Assembly: GCF_000152705.1 (NCBI RefSeq)
Contig: NZ_CH672413.1
Span: forward strand, 248,001-312,000
Length of the DNA stretch: 64,000 nt
From: Janibacter sp. HTCC2649
GTDB taxonomy: Bacteria; Actinomycetota; Actinomycetes; Actinomycetales; Dermatophilaceae
Reading direction: 5' to 3'
Shown here: positions 9,929-17,339 of the stretch, one piece after another
Layout of the letters: every line of letters starts with the position of its first letter
How positions within the stretch are numbered: the first letter of the stretch is position 1
Notes under the pieces: model-generated
Told to the model about the DNA's origin: nothing
Databases searched by the model: none
Seen by the model: only the letters and a program-made list of their open reading frames with translations
Position numbers and translations under genes: made by a program

Positions 9929-11308
9929 CTAGTTGTGAGCATGCAGGGGTTTTCCAGCGAGCGCCAGATGGGCCTCGCCGAGTGCTTCGTTCTGGGTGGG
10001 GTGCGCATGGATGAGGGGTGCGACGTCGTCGGGGTGGGCTTCCCAGCCGACGATGAGCTGTGCCTCACCGATCTGCTCACCCATCCTCGCGCCGATCATG
10101 TGAACGCCGACGACCGGTCCATCCTTGGAACGCACGAGCTTGACGAAGCCGGCGGTCTGCAGGATCTGGGACTTGCCGTTGCCGCCCAGGTTGTACTCGT
10201 AGGTCTCGACCTCGCCGTGCACCTCACGGGCCTGCGCCTCGGTCAGTCCGACCGACGCGATCTCGGGGTTGCAGTAGGTCACCCGCGGGATCGTCGACTC
10301 GACGATCGGGGCGGGCGAGAGTCCGGCGATCTCCTCGGCGACGAAGATGCCTTGCTGGAAACCGCGGTGCGCGAGCTGGAGGCCGGGAACGATGTCGCCC
10401 ACGGCATACACGCCGTCGACGCCAGTGCGGAGGCGGTCGTCGGTCGTGACGAAACCACGGTCGAGACTCACGCCGGCTTCGGCAAAGCCGAGCCCGTCGG
10501 TGACCGGGCCGCGCCCGACGGCGACGAGCAGCAGGTCGGCCTCGATGGTCGTGCCGTCCTCGAGGGTGACCGTGACGACGTCGCCCTCCTGCGTGGCGCC
10601 GGCGAACTTCACGCCCGCCTTGACCGTGATCTTGCGCTTGCGGAAGGCGCGTTCCAGAACCTTGGACACCGCCTCGTCCTCGGCCGCGACGAGCCGGGGG
10701 AGAGCCTCGACGACGGTGACCTCGGAGCCGAAGGACCTGAAGACCGACGCGAACTCGACACCGATGACGCCGCCACCAAGGACGACGACACGGTCGGGGA
10801 CGAAGTCGAGCTGCAGTGCCTGCTCGCTGGTCATGATGCGGCCGGCGATCTCGAGGCCGGGGAGGGACTTGGCATAGGAGCCGGTCGCGAGGACGACGTT
10901 GCGGCCGGTCACGCGGCGTCCGTCCACCTCGATGGTCGACGGGTCGACGAGCCGACCCGTGCCCTCGATGAGGTCCACCTTGTGCGCCTTCGCGAGGCCC
11001 TGGAGGCCCTTGTAGAGGCGACCAATGACGCCGTCCTTGTAGGCGTTGACGCCAGCCATGTCGATCGACTCGAGCGTCGTCCTCACGCCGAACTGCTCAC
11101 CTTCACGGGCGGTGTCGGCGACCTCGGCGGCGTGGAGCAGCGCCTTGGTCGGGATGCAGCCGACGTGCAGGCAGGTGCCGCCCAGCTTGGACTTCTCGAC
11201 GAGAGCGACGCGAAGCCCCAGCTCTGCCGCGCGGAAGGCGCAGGCATAACCACCGCTTCCGCCTCCCAGAATGACCACGTCATAGGTGTCCTCGGCGGTG
11301 GCCGGCAT
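9929..11308 (-). CDS. lpdA: Dihydrolipoyl dehydrogenase (E3)
   Basis: 459 residues. FAD-binding GGGSGGYACA near the N-terminus, redox-active disulfide GGTCLHVGCIPTK (C46/C51), NAD-binding GGGVIGVEFAS, and the C-terminal catalytic HAHPTQNEAL. It reoxidises the lipoyl groups of SucB, so lpdA-sucB form the E3-E2 pair of the 2-oxo acid dehydrogenase complex. A GGGAG site lies 8 nt before the ATG. First gene of the lpdA-sucB-epimerase operon and divergent from the small gene at 11509. Confidence 0.96.
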   Translation of the reverse strand: MPATAEDTYDVVILGGGSGGYACAFRAAELGLRVALVEKSKLGGTCLHVGCIPTKALLHAAEVADTAREGEQFGVRTTLESIDMAGVNAYKDGVIGRLYKGLQGLAKAHKVDLIEGTGRLVDPSTIEVDGRRVTGRNVVLATGSYAKSLPGLEIAGRIMTSEQALQLDFVPDRVVVLGGGVIGVEFASVFRSFGSEVTVVEALPRLVAAEDEAVSKVLERAFRKRKITVKAGVKFAGATQEGDVVTVTLEDGTTIEADLLLVAVGRGPVTDGLGFAEAGVSLDRGFVTTDDRLRTGVDGVYAVGDIVPGLQLAHRGFQQGIFVAEEIAGLSPAPIVESTIPRVTYCNPEIASVGLTEAQAREVHGEVETYEYNLGGNGKSQILQTAGFVKLVRSKDGPVVGVHMIGARMGEQIGEAQLIVGWEAHPDDVAPLIHAHPTQNEALGEAHLALAGKPLHAHN

Positions 11309-11496
11309 CGTTCACTGCTCCCTTGGTTTGCGGCAGGGGGCGCGCGCCGAGCGGGTCTCGCCGACGTCGCGCCAGTGCCGCCCATCCTGTCACTGCACCG
11401 TGTCCGTCGTCACACGAGGTCCTCGTCCGTCCACGAACGCTCGCGTATGCCGTCCGCCACCCAGCGAAGTCACACTCACCTCCCAGCGGTCTTCCG

Positions 11497-11502
11497 TATC
11501 GT
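11497..11502 (+). promoter_or_regulatory. Candidate -10 box of leaderless gene at 11509
   Basis: TATCGT followed by 6 nt and an ATG, without any ribosome binding site. It lies in the 200-bp divergent region shared with lpdA, in which the only other item I see is a GTATGCCG octamer at 11455. Confidence 0.5.
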
Positions 11503-11508
11503 GGCGCC

Positions 11509-11838
11509 ATGGCGTGGTTCAGGCGGCGGAAGGGCGAAGCCCCCGCGAAGGGTGCGGCGGCACCGACGAAGGACGACGTGCGCAGGGCGCGCAAGCACCT
11601 TGAGGAGTTCGCGCGCAGCCGCCGTGGGGTGGAGGCCTTCGTCGAACCGGCCACGAACGTCACGGCGACGACGGTCATCCTCATCGCCCACGACGGTGAG
11701 TGGACGCGCCGCGCTGTCCCGTCCCGTGAGGACGCCTTCAAGCTGGCGACCAACCTGCACCTGCCGACCTACGACGTCAACCAGACGGGCTACCCGCAGC
11801 GGATGCGCGACTGGAACTCGCGCCAACGCGGCCACTGA
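11509..11838 (+). CDS. Small conserved hypothetical protein
   Basis: 109 residues, starting WFRRRKGEAP with a basic, disordered N-terminal 25 residues followed by a compact alpha/beta part containing TVILIAHDGEWTRR and a C-terminal LPTYDVNQTGYPQRMRDWN. No signal peptide, no membrane helix, no catalytic motif that I recognise. A TAnnnT box 6 nt before the ATG supports this start and a leaderless transcript; longer upstream readings in this frame are rejected. Divergent from lpdA, convergent with the matrixin-like protease. Function unknown. Confidence 0.75.
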   Translation: MAWFRRRKGEAPAKGAAAPTKDDVRRARKHLEEFARSRRGVEAFVEPATNVTATTVILIAHDGEWTRRAVPSREDAFKLATNLHLPTYDVNQTGYPQRMRDWNSRQRGH

Positions 11839-11877
11839 CCCATCAGGTCAAGGCTGCGACGAAGTCGGGTGTGAAGG

Positions 11878-12762
11878 TCAGAACTCGCGGTTGCAGGGCA
11901 CGGCAGCCAGAGCGGCGAGCCCTCGACGATCGCCGTCGCCGAGGCTGGTCTGGCCCTTGTTCTCGGCGTTCATGAGCTGACCGGCTGTCTCGCTGTGGGC
12001 CAGGCCGAGGAGGTGGGACAGCTCGTGCGCGACGATCGCGACGGCCATCTCGTGCCCGCCCTTGCGGACGCTGACCTCGGTGAGGGCTGGTCCGTCGAGG
12101 TAGACGATGCCGGTGACGTTGTGCAGCTGCCCACGGCTGTCCGTCATGGCCACGCTGCCGCCCACGCCAGCGACGTTGCCGTCGAGGGTGGGGACACGTT
12201 CGGGGGTCGTCCACGCCACGAGCGCAGGCGACCAGCGGTTGCCGTAGCGGCCGCGGTCCATCGTCGGCCGCACCTCTTGGGCCAGTTCGTCGGTCGGCCC
12301 ATCGACGACGATCTGGAGTCCCGCTGCCGGGCCGACCATCGAGATGGCGTCCCTCAGGATGGCGTCGGCGTCCGACGGCGCCCGCTCGTGGTTGACGACG
12401 AGATGCAAGGGGCGGCACGGGTCGTAGGCCGCCACACTGCCCGGTTTCGTTGCCAGGAGTTCGAAGCCGCCCGAACCAACAGGGGCTCGAGGGGCCGCCA
12501 CGAGCCGCCCGACCACGGCGTCCTGCGCGAGCGGAGGCCTCACCTGCGCCAGCGGGACGATGCTGGCCACGTGGTCGATCTGCTGGTCCGCGACACCTCG
12601 CACCAAGATCAGCCCTGCCGTGATCGCGAGGGTGGCGACAATCGGCGCCACAGCGACACGTGAGCGGCGGGGCGGCTGGGACACGGCATACCCGTCCTGG
12701 GTGACCATGTCCACAAGATCGCATTCGCGGGTGCCCGGCGTCAGGCCGATGGCGGAAAGCAT
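11878..12762 (-). CDS. Membrane-anchored matrixin-like zinc metalloprotease
   Basis: 294 residues. A membrane helix at about 38-54 is followed by an extracellular domain with the metzincin zinc motif HELSHLLGLAH (His246, Glu247, His250, His256) and a Met-turn candidate AGQLMNAENKG (Met264), as in matrixins. The C-terminus carries a cysteine (CNREF) that may pair with the one at 116. The ATG at 12762 or the one at 12708 (MVTQDGY) could be the start; the hydrophobic segment is unaffected. It probably cleaves extracellular or envelope peptides. Divergent from the DUF5302 gene. Confidence 0.85.
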   Translation of the reverse strand: MLSAIGLTPGTRECDLVDMVTQDGYAVSQPPRRSRVAVAPIVATLAITAGLILVRGVADQQIDHVASIVPLAQVRPPLAQDAVVGRLVAAPRAPVGSGGFELLATKPGSVAAYDPCRPLHLVVNHERAPSDADAILRDAISMVGPAAGLQIVVDGPTDELAQEVRPTMDRGRYGNRWSPALVAWTTPERVPTLDGNVAGVGGSVAMTDSRGQLHNVTGIVYLDGPALTEVSVRKGGHEMAVAIVAHELSHLLGLAHSETAGQLMNAENKGQTSLGDGDRRGLAALAAVPCNREF

Positions 12763-12825
12763 GTGGCTCTCGCGCGGCTGAGCGTGCGAGAGTGAGGCGA
12801 CCGCACCACCGATCCAGGAGGACCC

Positions 12826-13017
12826 GTGTCCGAGTCAAAGAGTTCCCGTCCGACGCCCAGCGAGGACATGAAGAAGAAGTTCCGCGAGGCCCTGGACAAG
12901 AAGCACGCCCACGGCGGCGCCGATGTCTCGGCCACTGCGGACCAGGGCAAGGTCGACCACGGTCACGGACCCGAGACCTCCGGGCGCGACCAGATGTTCC
13001 GCCGCAAGTCCGGCTGA
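12826..13017 (+). CDS. DUF5302 family small protein
   Basis: 63 residues, very hydrophilic (KSSRPTPSEDMKKKFREALDKK, then a His-rich middle and RDQMFRRKSG). Matches the short actinobacterial DUF5302 family. A strong AGGAGG ribosome binding site 4-5 nt before the GTG fixes the start. Function unknown. The gene is followed immediately by a long hairpin that ends both this transcript and that of pepA. Confidence 0.8.
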   Translation: MSESKSSRPTPSEDMKKKFREALDKKHAHGGADVSATADQGKVDHGHGPETSGRDQMFRRKSG

Positions 13018-13024
13018 CCCACCG

Positions 13025-13112
13025 CCAGATGCACTTCGTGCCCGAAACGGACACGCCGTCGGCTGCGTACGCAGCCGCGACCGTGTCCGTTTCGGGCACG
13101 AAGTGCATCTGG
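13025..13112. terminator. Long inverted repeat A (31-bp arms) between DUF5302 gene and pepA
   Basis: Arms at 13025-13055 and 13082-13112 are perfectly complementary over 31 bp, with a 26-nt loop that itself holds an 18-nt perfect palindrome (13060-13077). It starts 8 bp after the stop of the + strand gene and ends 8 bp before the stop of pepA on the - strand, so a bidirectional terminator is the simplest reading. The arms are much longer than a normal terminator and there is no T-run. Part of the arm (TCGTGCCC-NNN-ACGGACAC) recurs in inverted repeat E. Confidence 0.7.
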
Positions 13113-13120
13113 GCCTGGGG

Positions 13121-14647
13121 TCAGGCGGTGTGGTTCTCGATGAGGTTCACGAGCGTTGCCACGCCGTAGCCGGTGCCGCCCTTGGGGATGGCGCCGTCGG
13201 CACCCTTCTCGTTGAAGGACGGGCCGGCGATGTCGACGTGGGCCCACGAGATGCCCTCGCCGACGAACTCCTGGAGGAAGAGCCCGGCGGTGAGCATGCC
13301 GCCCCAGCGGTCAGCCTTGTGCTGGAGGTCTGCCACGACCGAGTCGAGCCCGGCGCGCAGCTCGCGCGGCAACGGCATCGCCCACGAGTCCTCGCCCTCG
13401 GCGCCACCGGAGTTGACCACCTTGGTGCGGAAGTCGTCGTCGTTGGCCATGACACCGGCGACGCGGCTGCCGAGCGCGACCATCTGCGCACCCGTGAGAG
13501 TGGCGATGTCGACGATGACGTCGGGCTTGGCCTCGCTGGCCAAGCAGATGCCGTCACCGAGGACCATGCGCCCCTCGGCGTCGGTGTCGATGATCTCGAC
13601 GGTCGTGCCGTTGCGCATCGTCACGACGTCACCGGGACGCTGGGCGGTGCCGCTCGGCATGTTCTCGGCGAGGCAGAGGTAGCCGGTGACGGACACCGGG
13701 CCACCCAGTTCAGCGGCGGCGATGACCGTGGATGCAACCGCGGCGGCGCCGGCCATGTCGGACTTCATGGTGAGCATGCCGCCGGCCGGCTTGATGCACA
13801 GGCCGCCCGAGTCGAAGGTGATGCCCTTGCCCACGAGTGCGACGGACGGGCTCTTGGCCCGACCAGCGGTGGGGGAGTAGGTCATCGTCACGATGCGCGG
13901 CGGGTTGACAGAGCCCTGGCCGACGCCGACGATGCCGCCGAAGCCGCCCTTGGCGAGGGCCTTCTCGTCGAGGACCGAGATGGTGACCTTGCCCGAGGAT
14001 GCCGCAGCGACGGCCTTGACGCGGTCGACGAAGGACTGCGGGGTGAGCAGGTTCGGCGGGGTGTTGACGAGGTCGCGGGTGAGGTCGCGAGCGGCGCCGA
14101 TGATGGCTGCGCGCTCGACGGCGGACTTGACCCCCTTGCCCTGGCCGAGCGACGAGACGACCGTGATCTTGGGCCCACCAGAAACAGGCACCTTCTTGGC
14201 CTTGGGCTGGCCCCCGACCGACGCCTTGGTGGAGGACGCATCGAAGCTGTAGCAGCCGGCATACGCACCGTCGGCGACAGCCGCGAGAGCGGCCTCGTCG
14301 GAGGCCGGCAGCGCCACGGCGACCGAGGCCTTCGTGGCGACCGAGCGCAGGGCGGAGCCGGCGGCGGAGCGGAGCACGTCGGGCGTGATGTCGGCGGCGG
14401 CGCCGAGTCCGGTCACGACGATGGCGGTGGCGGCCACATCGGGCACGGCCACGACGCGGACGGTCTCGCCCGGCTTGGCCTTGGCCTCGAGGTCGGTGAG
14501 AACTGCGGCGAGGTGCTTCGCGGCGGCGGTCGGCAGACCGTGGCCGGCGGCGAGCGTCGCGCCCTTGTCGGTCGAAACGGAGCCGACGACGAGGGCGTCG
14601 ACCTTGAGGTTCGCGGCGTCGCGCGTGGTGAGGCTGAGGGTGGGCAC
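13121..14647 (-). CDS. pepA: Leucyl aminopeptidase (M17)
   Basis: 508 residues. The C-terminal catalytic half has the M17 signature TDAEGRMVLGD with the two-metal ligands and the upstream lysine/aspartate motif GKGITFDSGG. It removes N-terminal residues from peptides as a cytoplasmic hexamer. The GTG at 14647 was chosen because AGGAG lies 9 nt before it and the N-terminal domain (PTLSLTTRDAANL) begins directly; an ATG 39 nt further upstream lacks a ribosome binding site. Divergent from gcvT. Confidence 0.94.
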   Translation of the reverse strand: MPTLSLTTRDAANLKVDALVVGSVSTDKGATLAAGHGLPTAAAKHLAAVLTDLEAKAKPGETVRVVAVPDVAATAIVVTGLGAAADITPDVLRSAAGSALRSVATKASVAVALPASDEAALAAVADGAYAGCYSFDASSTKASVGGQPKAKKVPVSGGPKITVVSSLGQGKGVKSAVERAAIIGAARDLTRDLVNTPPNLLTPQSFVDRVKAVAAASSGKVTISVLDEKALAKGGFGGIVGVGQGSVNPPRIVTMTYSPTAGRAKSPSVALVGKGITFDSGGLCIKPAGGMLTMKSDMAGAAAVASTVIAAAELGGPVSVTGYLCLAENMPSGTAQRPGDVVTMRNGTTVEIIDTDAEGRMVLGDGICLASEAKPDVIVDIATLTGAQMVALGSRVAGVMANDDDFRTKVVNSGGAEGEDSWAMPLPRELRAGLDSVVADLQHKADRWGGMLTAGLFLQEFVGEGISWAHVDIAGPSFNEKGADGAIPKGGTGYGVATLVNLIENHTA

Positions 14648-14735
14648 TGCTTGCACTCCTGGCGTGGTCTGGGCAGGCGAGATCATCGCCCCTTAGCCGA
14701 GCACCCTAGCCGCGACCGTGATCCGGGCCACGCGA

Positions 14736-14741
14736 TAGCGT
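14736..14741 (+). promoter_or_regulatory. Candidate -10 box of leaderless gcvT
   Basis: TAGCGT, 6 nt, then the ATG of gcvT at 14748; no ribosome binding site in between. Lies in the 100-bp divergent region with pepA. Confidence 0.55.
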
Positions 14742-14747
14742 GCCGTC

Positions 14748-15860
14748 ATGACCGATCTGTTGCACTCTCCCGTCCATGACCGCCACGTTGCGCTCGGTGC
14801 CAAGCTGGCCGACTTCGGTGGCTGGGAGATGCCGATCGAATACCCCGGTGGTGGGGTCGTCGCCGAGCACAAGTCCGTGCGCGAGCGCGTCGGTCTCTTC
14901 GACGTGAGCCACCTCGGCAAGGCACGCGTCAGCGGCCGCGCGGGTGACGTCAGCGCCATCGACTTCGTCAACTCCTGTCTGACCAATGACCTGAGGCGGA
15001 TCGGCCCGGGTCAGGCGCAGTACACGCTGTGCTGCCAGGACGACGGCGGGGTTGTGGACGACCTCATCGCCTACGTCCGGAGCGAGGACGACGTCTTCCT
15101 CATCCCCAACGCGGCCAACACCGCTGCCGTCGTGGACCTCCTACGGGCGGCCGCTCCCGAAGGCATCGAGGTCGAGAACCTTCACGACGCGTATGCCGTG
15201 TTCGCCGTCCAGGGTCCCAAGAGTGACGAGGTGCTCACCTCGCTCGGGCTGCCGGTCGATCACGACTACATGTCGTTCGTCGAGACGGAGTGGCAGGGTC
15301 TGCCGGTCATCGTCTGCCGCACCGGCTACACGGGGGAGCGCGGCTACGAGCTCGTGCCCGCGTGGGACGCCGCCGGCTCGCTCTGGGACGCACTCGCCTC
15401 CGCTGTCGCCGACCAGTCGGGTATGCCGGCCGGTCTCGGCGCGCGCGACACGCTCCGCACCGAGATGGGCTACCCCTTGCACGGCAACGACCTCAGCACC
15501 GAGATCACGCCCGTCATGGCTGGCGCCGCGTGGGCGGTCGGCTGGGACAAGGACACCTTCTGGGGCAAGGAAGCGCTGGCCGAGCAGCGCGCGGCCAAGA
15601 CGAGCCGGTTGAACCGTGGGCTCGTCGTCACCGGCCGCGGCATCCCACGTGCCCACTGCTCCGTCCTCAAGGACGGCGAGGTCGTCGGCGAGGTGACGTC
15701 GGGGACGTTCAGCCCCACCCGCAAGGAGGGCATCGCCCTCGCCCAGCTCGAGCGCTCCGTGGCCATCGGCGACGAGGTCGTCATCGACGTGCGCGGCCGC
15801 GAGATCCCGGCAACGGTGACCAAGCCGCCGTTCGTCGAGGTCGGCGTCCGCGAGAACTGA
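14748..15860 (+). CDS. gcvT: Glycine cleavage system aminomethyltransferase (T-protein)
   Basis: 370 residues. N-terminal [10 protein letters not shown] and [13 protein letters not shown], then [15 protein letters not shown] and the C-terminal GCV_T_C domain ([14 protein letters not shown]) identify T-protein. It moves the one-carbon unit from aminomethyl-H-protein to tetrahydrofolate. gcvP and gcvH are not in the window. The TAnnnT box 6 nt upstream supports this start. Followed at 5 bp by an OsmC-family gene and then a small gene on the same strand. Confidence 0.95.
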   Translation: MTDLLHSPVHDRHVALGAKLADFGGWEMPIEYPGGGVVAEHKSVRERVGLFDVSHLGKARVSGRAGDVSAIDFVNSCLTNDLRRIGPGQAQYTLCCQDDGGVVDDLIAYVRSEDDVFLIPNAANTAAVVDLLRAAAPEGIEVENLHDAYAVFAVQGPKSDEVLTSLGLPVDHDYMSFVETEWQGLPVIVCRTGYTGERGYELVPAWDAAGSLWDALASAVADQSGMPAGLGARDTLRTEMGYPLHGNDLSTEITPVMAGAAWAVGWDKDTFWGKEALAEQRAAKTSRLNRGLVVTGRGIPRAHCSVLKDGEVVGEVTSGTFSPTRKEGIALAQLERSVAIGDEVVIDVRGREIPATVTKPPFVEVGVREN

Positions 15861-15865
15861 CGCGC

Positions 15866-16336
15866 ATGGGCGACCACACCTACCGGGCCACGATCGCGTG
15901 GGAGGGATCCACGGGTGGCGGCTACACGGCATACCCGCGAGATCACGAAGGAGCGGTGCCTCCGGCGACGGAGTCGTTTGCCCTGAGTGCCGACCCGCAC
16001 TTTCGCGGTGACGCGACCCGGGCCAACCCGGAGCAGCTCCTCGTGCTGGCGGCGAGCTCGTGCCAGATGCTCTCGTTCCTGCACGTCGCGGCCACGGCAG
16101 AGCTGGACGTGCTGGACTACACCGATGACGCCGAGGGCATCATGCCGAAGGGCGAGCAGCCGATGCGGATCACACGAATCACGCTGCGCCCCAGGGTGTT
16201 GGTGGCCGCGGGCAGCGACGTGGCCAGGTTCGAGGAGCTCATGCACGAAGCCCACGAGAGCTGCTTCATCGCCAACTCACTGAACACCGACGTCGTCGTC
16301 GAGCCGACTGTCGAGATCGCTATCAAGGAGAGCTGA
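15866..16336 (+). CDS. OsmC family peroxiredoxin-like protein
   Basis: 156 residues. The two OsmC/Ohr cysteines are visible in AASSCQMLSF and ESCFIANSL, with the ANPEQLL stretch preceding the first, as in thiol-dependent organic hydroperoxide reductases. It probably detoxifies peroxides with a low molecular weight thiol or lipoyl donor. Begins 5 bp after gcvT and ends 1 bp before the next gene, so the three are an operon. Confidence 0.88.
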   Translation: MGDHTYRATIAWEGSTGGGYTAYPRDHEGAVPPATESFALSADPHFRGDATRANPEQLLVLAASSCQMLSFLHVAATAELDVLDYTDDAEGIMPKGEQPMRITRITLRPRVLVAAGSDVARFEELMHEAHESCFIANSLNTDVVVEPTVEIAIKES

Positions 16337-16337
16337 C

Positions 16338-16553
16338 ATGACCGAAGCCTGGAGCTGGACCTATGAGAACGCCGCTGGGGCGGCCGTCACCGGCGAGCCG
16401 ACTACGGCGACGGAGTTCCCGACGCAGTCCGACGCCGAGAACTGGTTCGGGGAGGTGTGGCGTGAGCTGGCCGAGGCCGGTGTCGCAGCCGTGACCCTGC
16501 ACCGCGACGGCGAGAAGATCTACGGCCCGATGCCGCTGGACAGCTCTGTTTAA
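16338..16553 (+). CDS. Small conserved actinobacterial protein
   Basis: 71 residues: a compact, acidic protein (SWTYENAAG..., SDAENWFGEVWREL..., VTLHRDGEKIYGPMPL) resembling a beta-alpha-beta domain of unknown function widespread in actinobacteria. AAGGAG precedes the ATG by 7 nt. Its TAA stop is formed by the first three bases of inverted repeat B. Last gene of the gcvT-osmC operon. Function unknown. Confidence 0.8.
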   Translation: MTEAWSWTYENAAGAAVTGEPTTATEFPTQSDAENWFGEVWRELAEAGVAAVTLHRDGEKIYGPMPLDSSV

Positions 16554-16619
16554 TCACTGATTGCGCAATCTGCCGTCCCCCGCTGCGCTCCTCCCGACGG
16601 ATTGCGCAATCAGTGATTA
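16551..16619. terminator. Inverted repeat B (20-bp arms) whose ends are the stop codons of both flanking genes
   Basis: Arms 16551-16570 and 16600-16619 pair perfectly over 20 bp with a 29-nt loop. Each arm contains the 12-nt self-palindrome GATTGCGCAATC. The outermost TAA of the left arm (16551-16553) is the stop of the + strand gene and the outermost TAA of the right arm (16617-16619, minus strand) is the stop of the DUF3043 gene. The arms are AT-richer than the surroundings. Likely a bidirectional terminator or a mobile palindromic element that inserted at the gene ends. Confidence 0.7.
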
Positions 16620-17198
16620 CTTGGGGTAGGCGCCGCGCTTGACGATCGGGCGGGGCATCCGGGTGCGACGCATCTGGAAGGCGCGCATCGCGGCGTAGAA
16701 GCCGTCGCCGCGCTGGACTGCGTTCTCGCCGAACTTCGCGGCAAGCTGCTTCTTGATCCGGCGCCAGGCCAGGAACGTGTCGACGACAGCCGCCGCGATG
16801 AGTCCGTAGACGAGCGTGAAGACGATGAGCATCGCCCACGACTGACGCACGAACGACAGCGCGAGCACGATGAGCATGACGGGCAGCATGAACTCGGCGA
16901 CGCCCCAGCGAGCGTCGATGTAGTCGCGGATGTAGCGCTTGGCCGGACCCTTGTCGCGCGCCGGCAGGTGCGTCTCGTCACCGGTGATCATCGCCTGGCG
17001 CTGCTTGGCGAGCTGCTCGCGTCGCTTGGTGCGGTCGGCACCCTTCGCGGCCTTGCGGTCGGTGACGACGAGGGGCTGGCGACGGGCCGCCTCCTGGTCG
17101 CGCCGCTTGGGCGTGGGGCGATTCTTGGCACCTTCGCGGGCAGCGTTGGCTGCCTGCTCCGTGAGCTCTTCCTGGGTGGTCCTGCTGCGTCCGAACAC
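16617..17198 (-). CDS. DUF3043 family membrane protein
   Basis: 193 residues. A charged cytoplasmic N-terminus of about 95 residues (many Lys/Arg, KRRDQEAARRQP, LPARDKGPAKRYIRDYIDAR) precedes two membrane helices (about 101-117 and 121-141) and a basic tail ending RPIVKRGAYPK. This matches DUF3043, conserved across actinobacteria, function unknown. The GTG at 17198 is supported by a TAnnnT box 6 nt upstream. Divergent from the M20 dipeptidase. Confidence 0.88.
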   Translation of the reverse strand: MFGRSRTTQEELTEQAANAAREGAKNRPTPKRRDQEAARRQPLVVTDRKAAKGADRTKRREQLAKQRQAMITGDETHLPARDKGPAKRYIRDYIDARWGVAEFMLPVMLIVLALSFVRQSWAMLIVFTLVYGLIAAAVVDTFLAWRRIKKQLAAKFGENAVQRGDGFYAAMRAFQMRRTRMPRPIVKRGAYPK

Positions 17199-17204
17199 GG
17201 CCCG

Positions 17205-17210
17205 AGTGTA
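17205..17210 (-). promoter_or_regulatory. Candidate -10 box of leaderless DUF3043 gene, overlapping CGGCATAC
   Basis: Read on the minus strand: CGGCATACACT, where the TAC of the iterated octamer CGGCATAC forms the first half of the TACACT box; 6 nt later comes the GTG at 17198. Confidence 0.5.
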
Positions 17211-17294
17211 TGCCGCCGGGCTGGGTCCTCGTTCCGGCCCCGCCTGCGCTCGCCTGCGTCCGCGCGCACGGTCGGGTTTGCCGCCATCCCCACG

Positions 17295-17316
17295 GACGTC
17301 GTGCTGACGTCGTGCT
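17295..17316 (+). repeat. Tandem 11-bp direct repeat upstream of M20 dipeptidase
   Basis: GACGTCGTGCT occurs twice head to tail (17295-17305 and 17306-17316), covering the expected -35 region (CTGACG at 17304-17309, 18 nt before the -10). It could be a regulator binding site; no other support. Confidence 0.4.
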
Positions 17317-17327
17317 GTCGCCGTGGG

Positions 17328-17333
17328 TAGGGT
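17328..17333 (+). promoter_or_regulatory. Candidate -10 box of leaderless M20 dipeptidase gene
   Basis: TAGGGT, 6 nt, then the GTG at 17340; no ribosome binding site. Confidence 0.5.
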
Positions 17334-17339
17334 CGCAAT

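Noticed and set aside
12766-12791. Small hairpin CTCTCGC...GCGAGAG between the matrixin and DUF5302 genes
   Set aside because: Only 7-bp arms with a 12-nt loop, expected by chance in GC-rich DNA; not reported as an operator.
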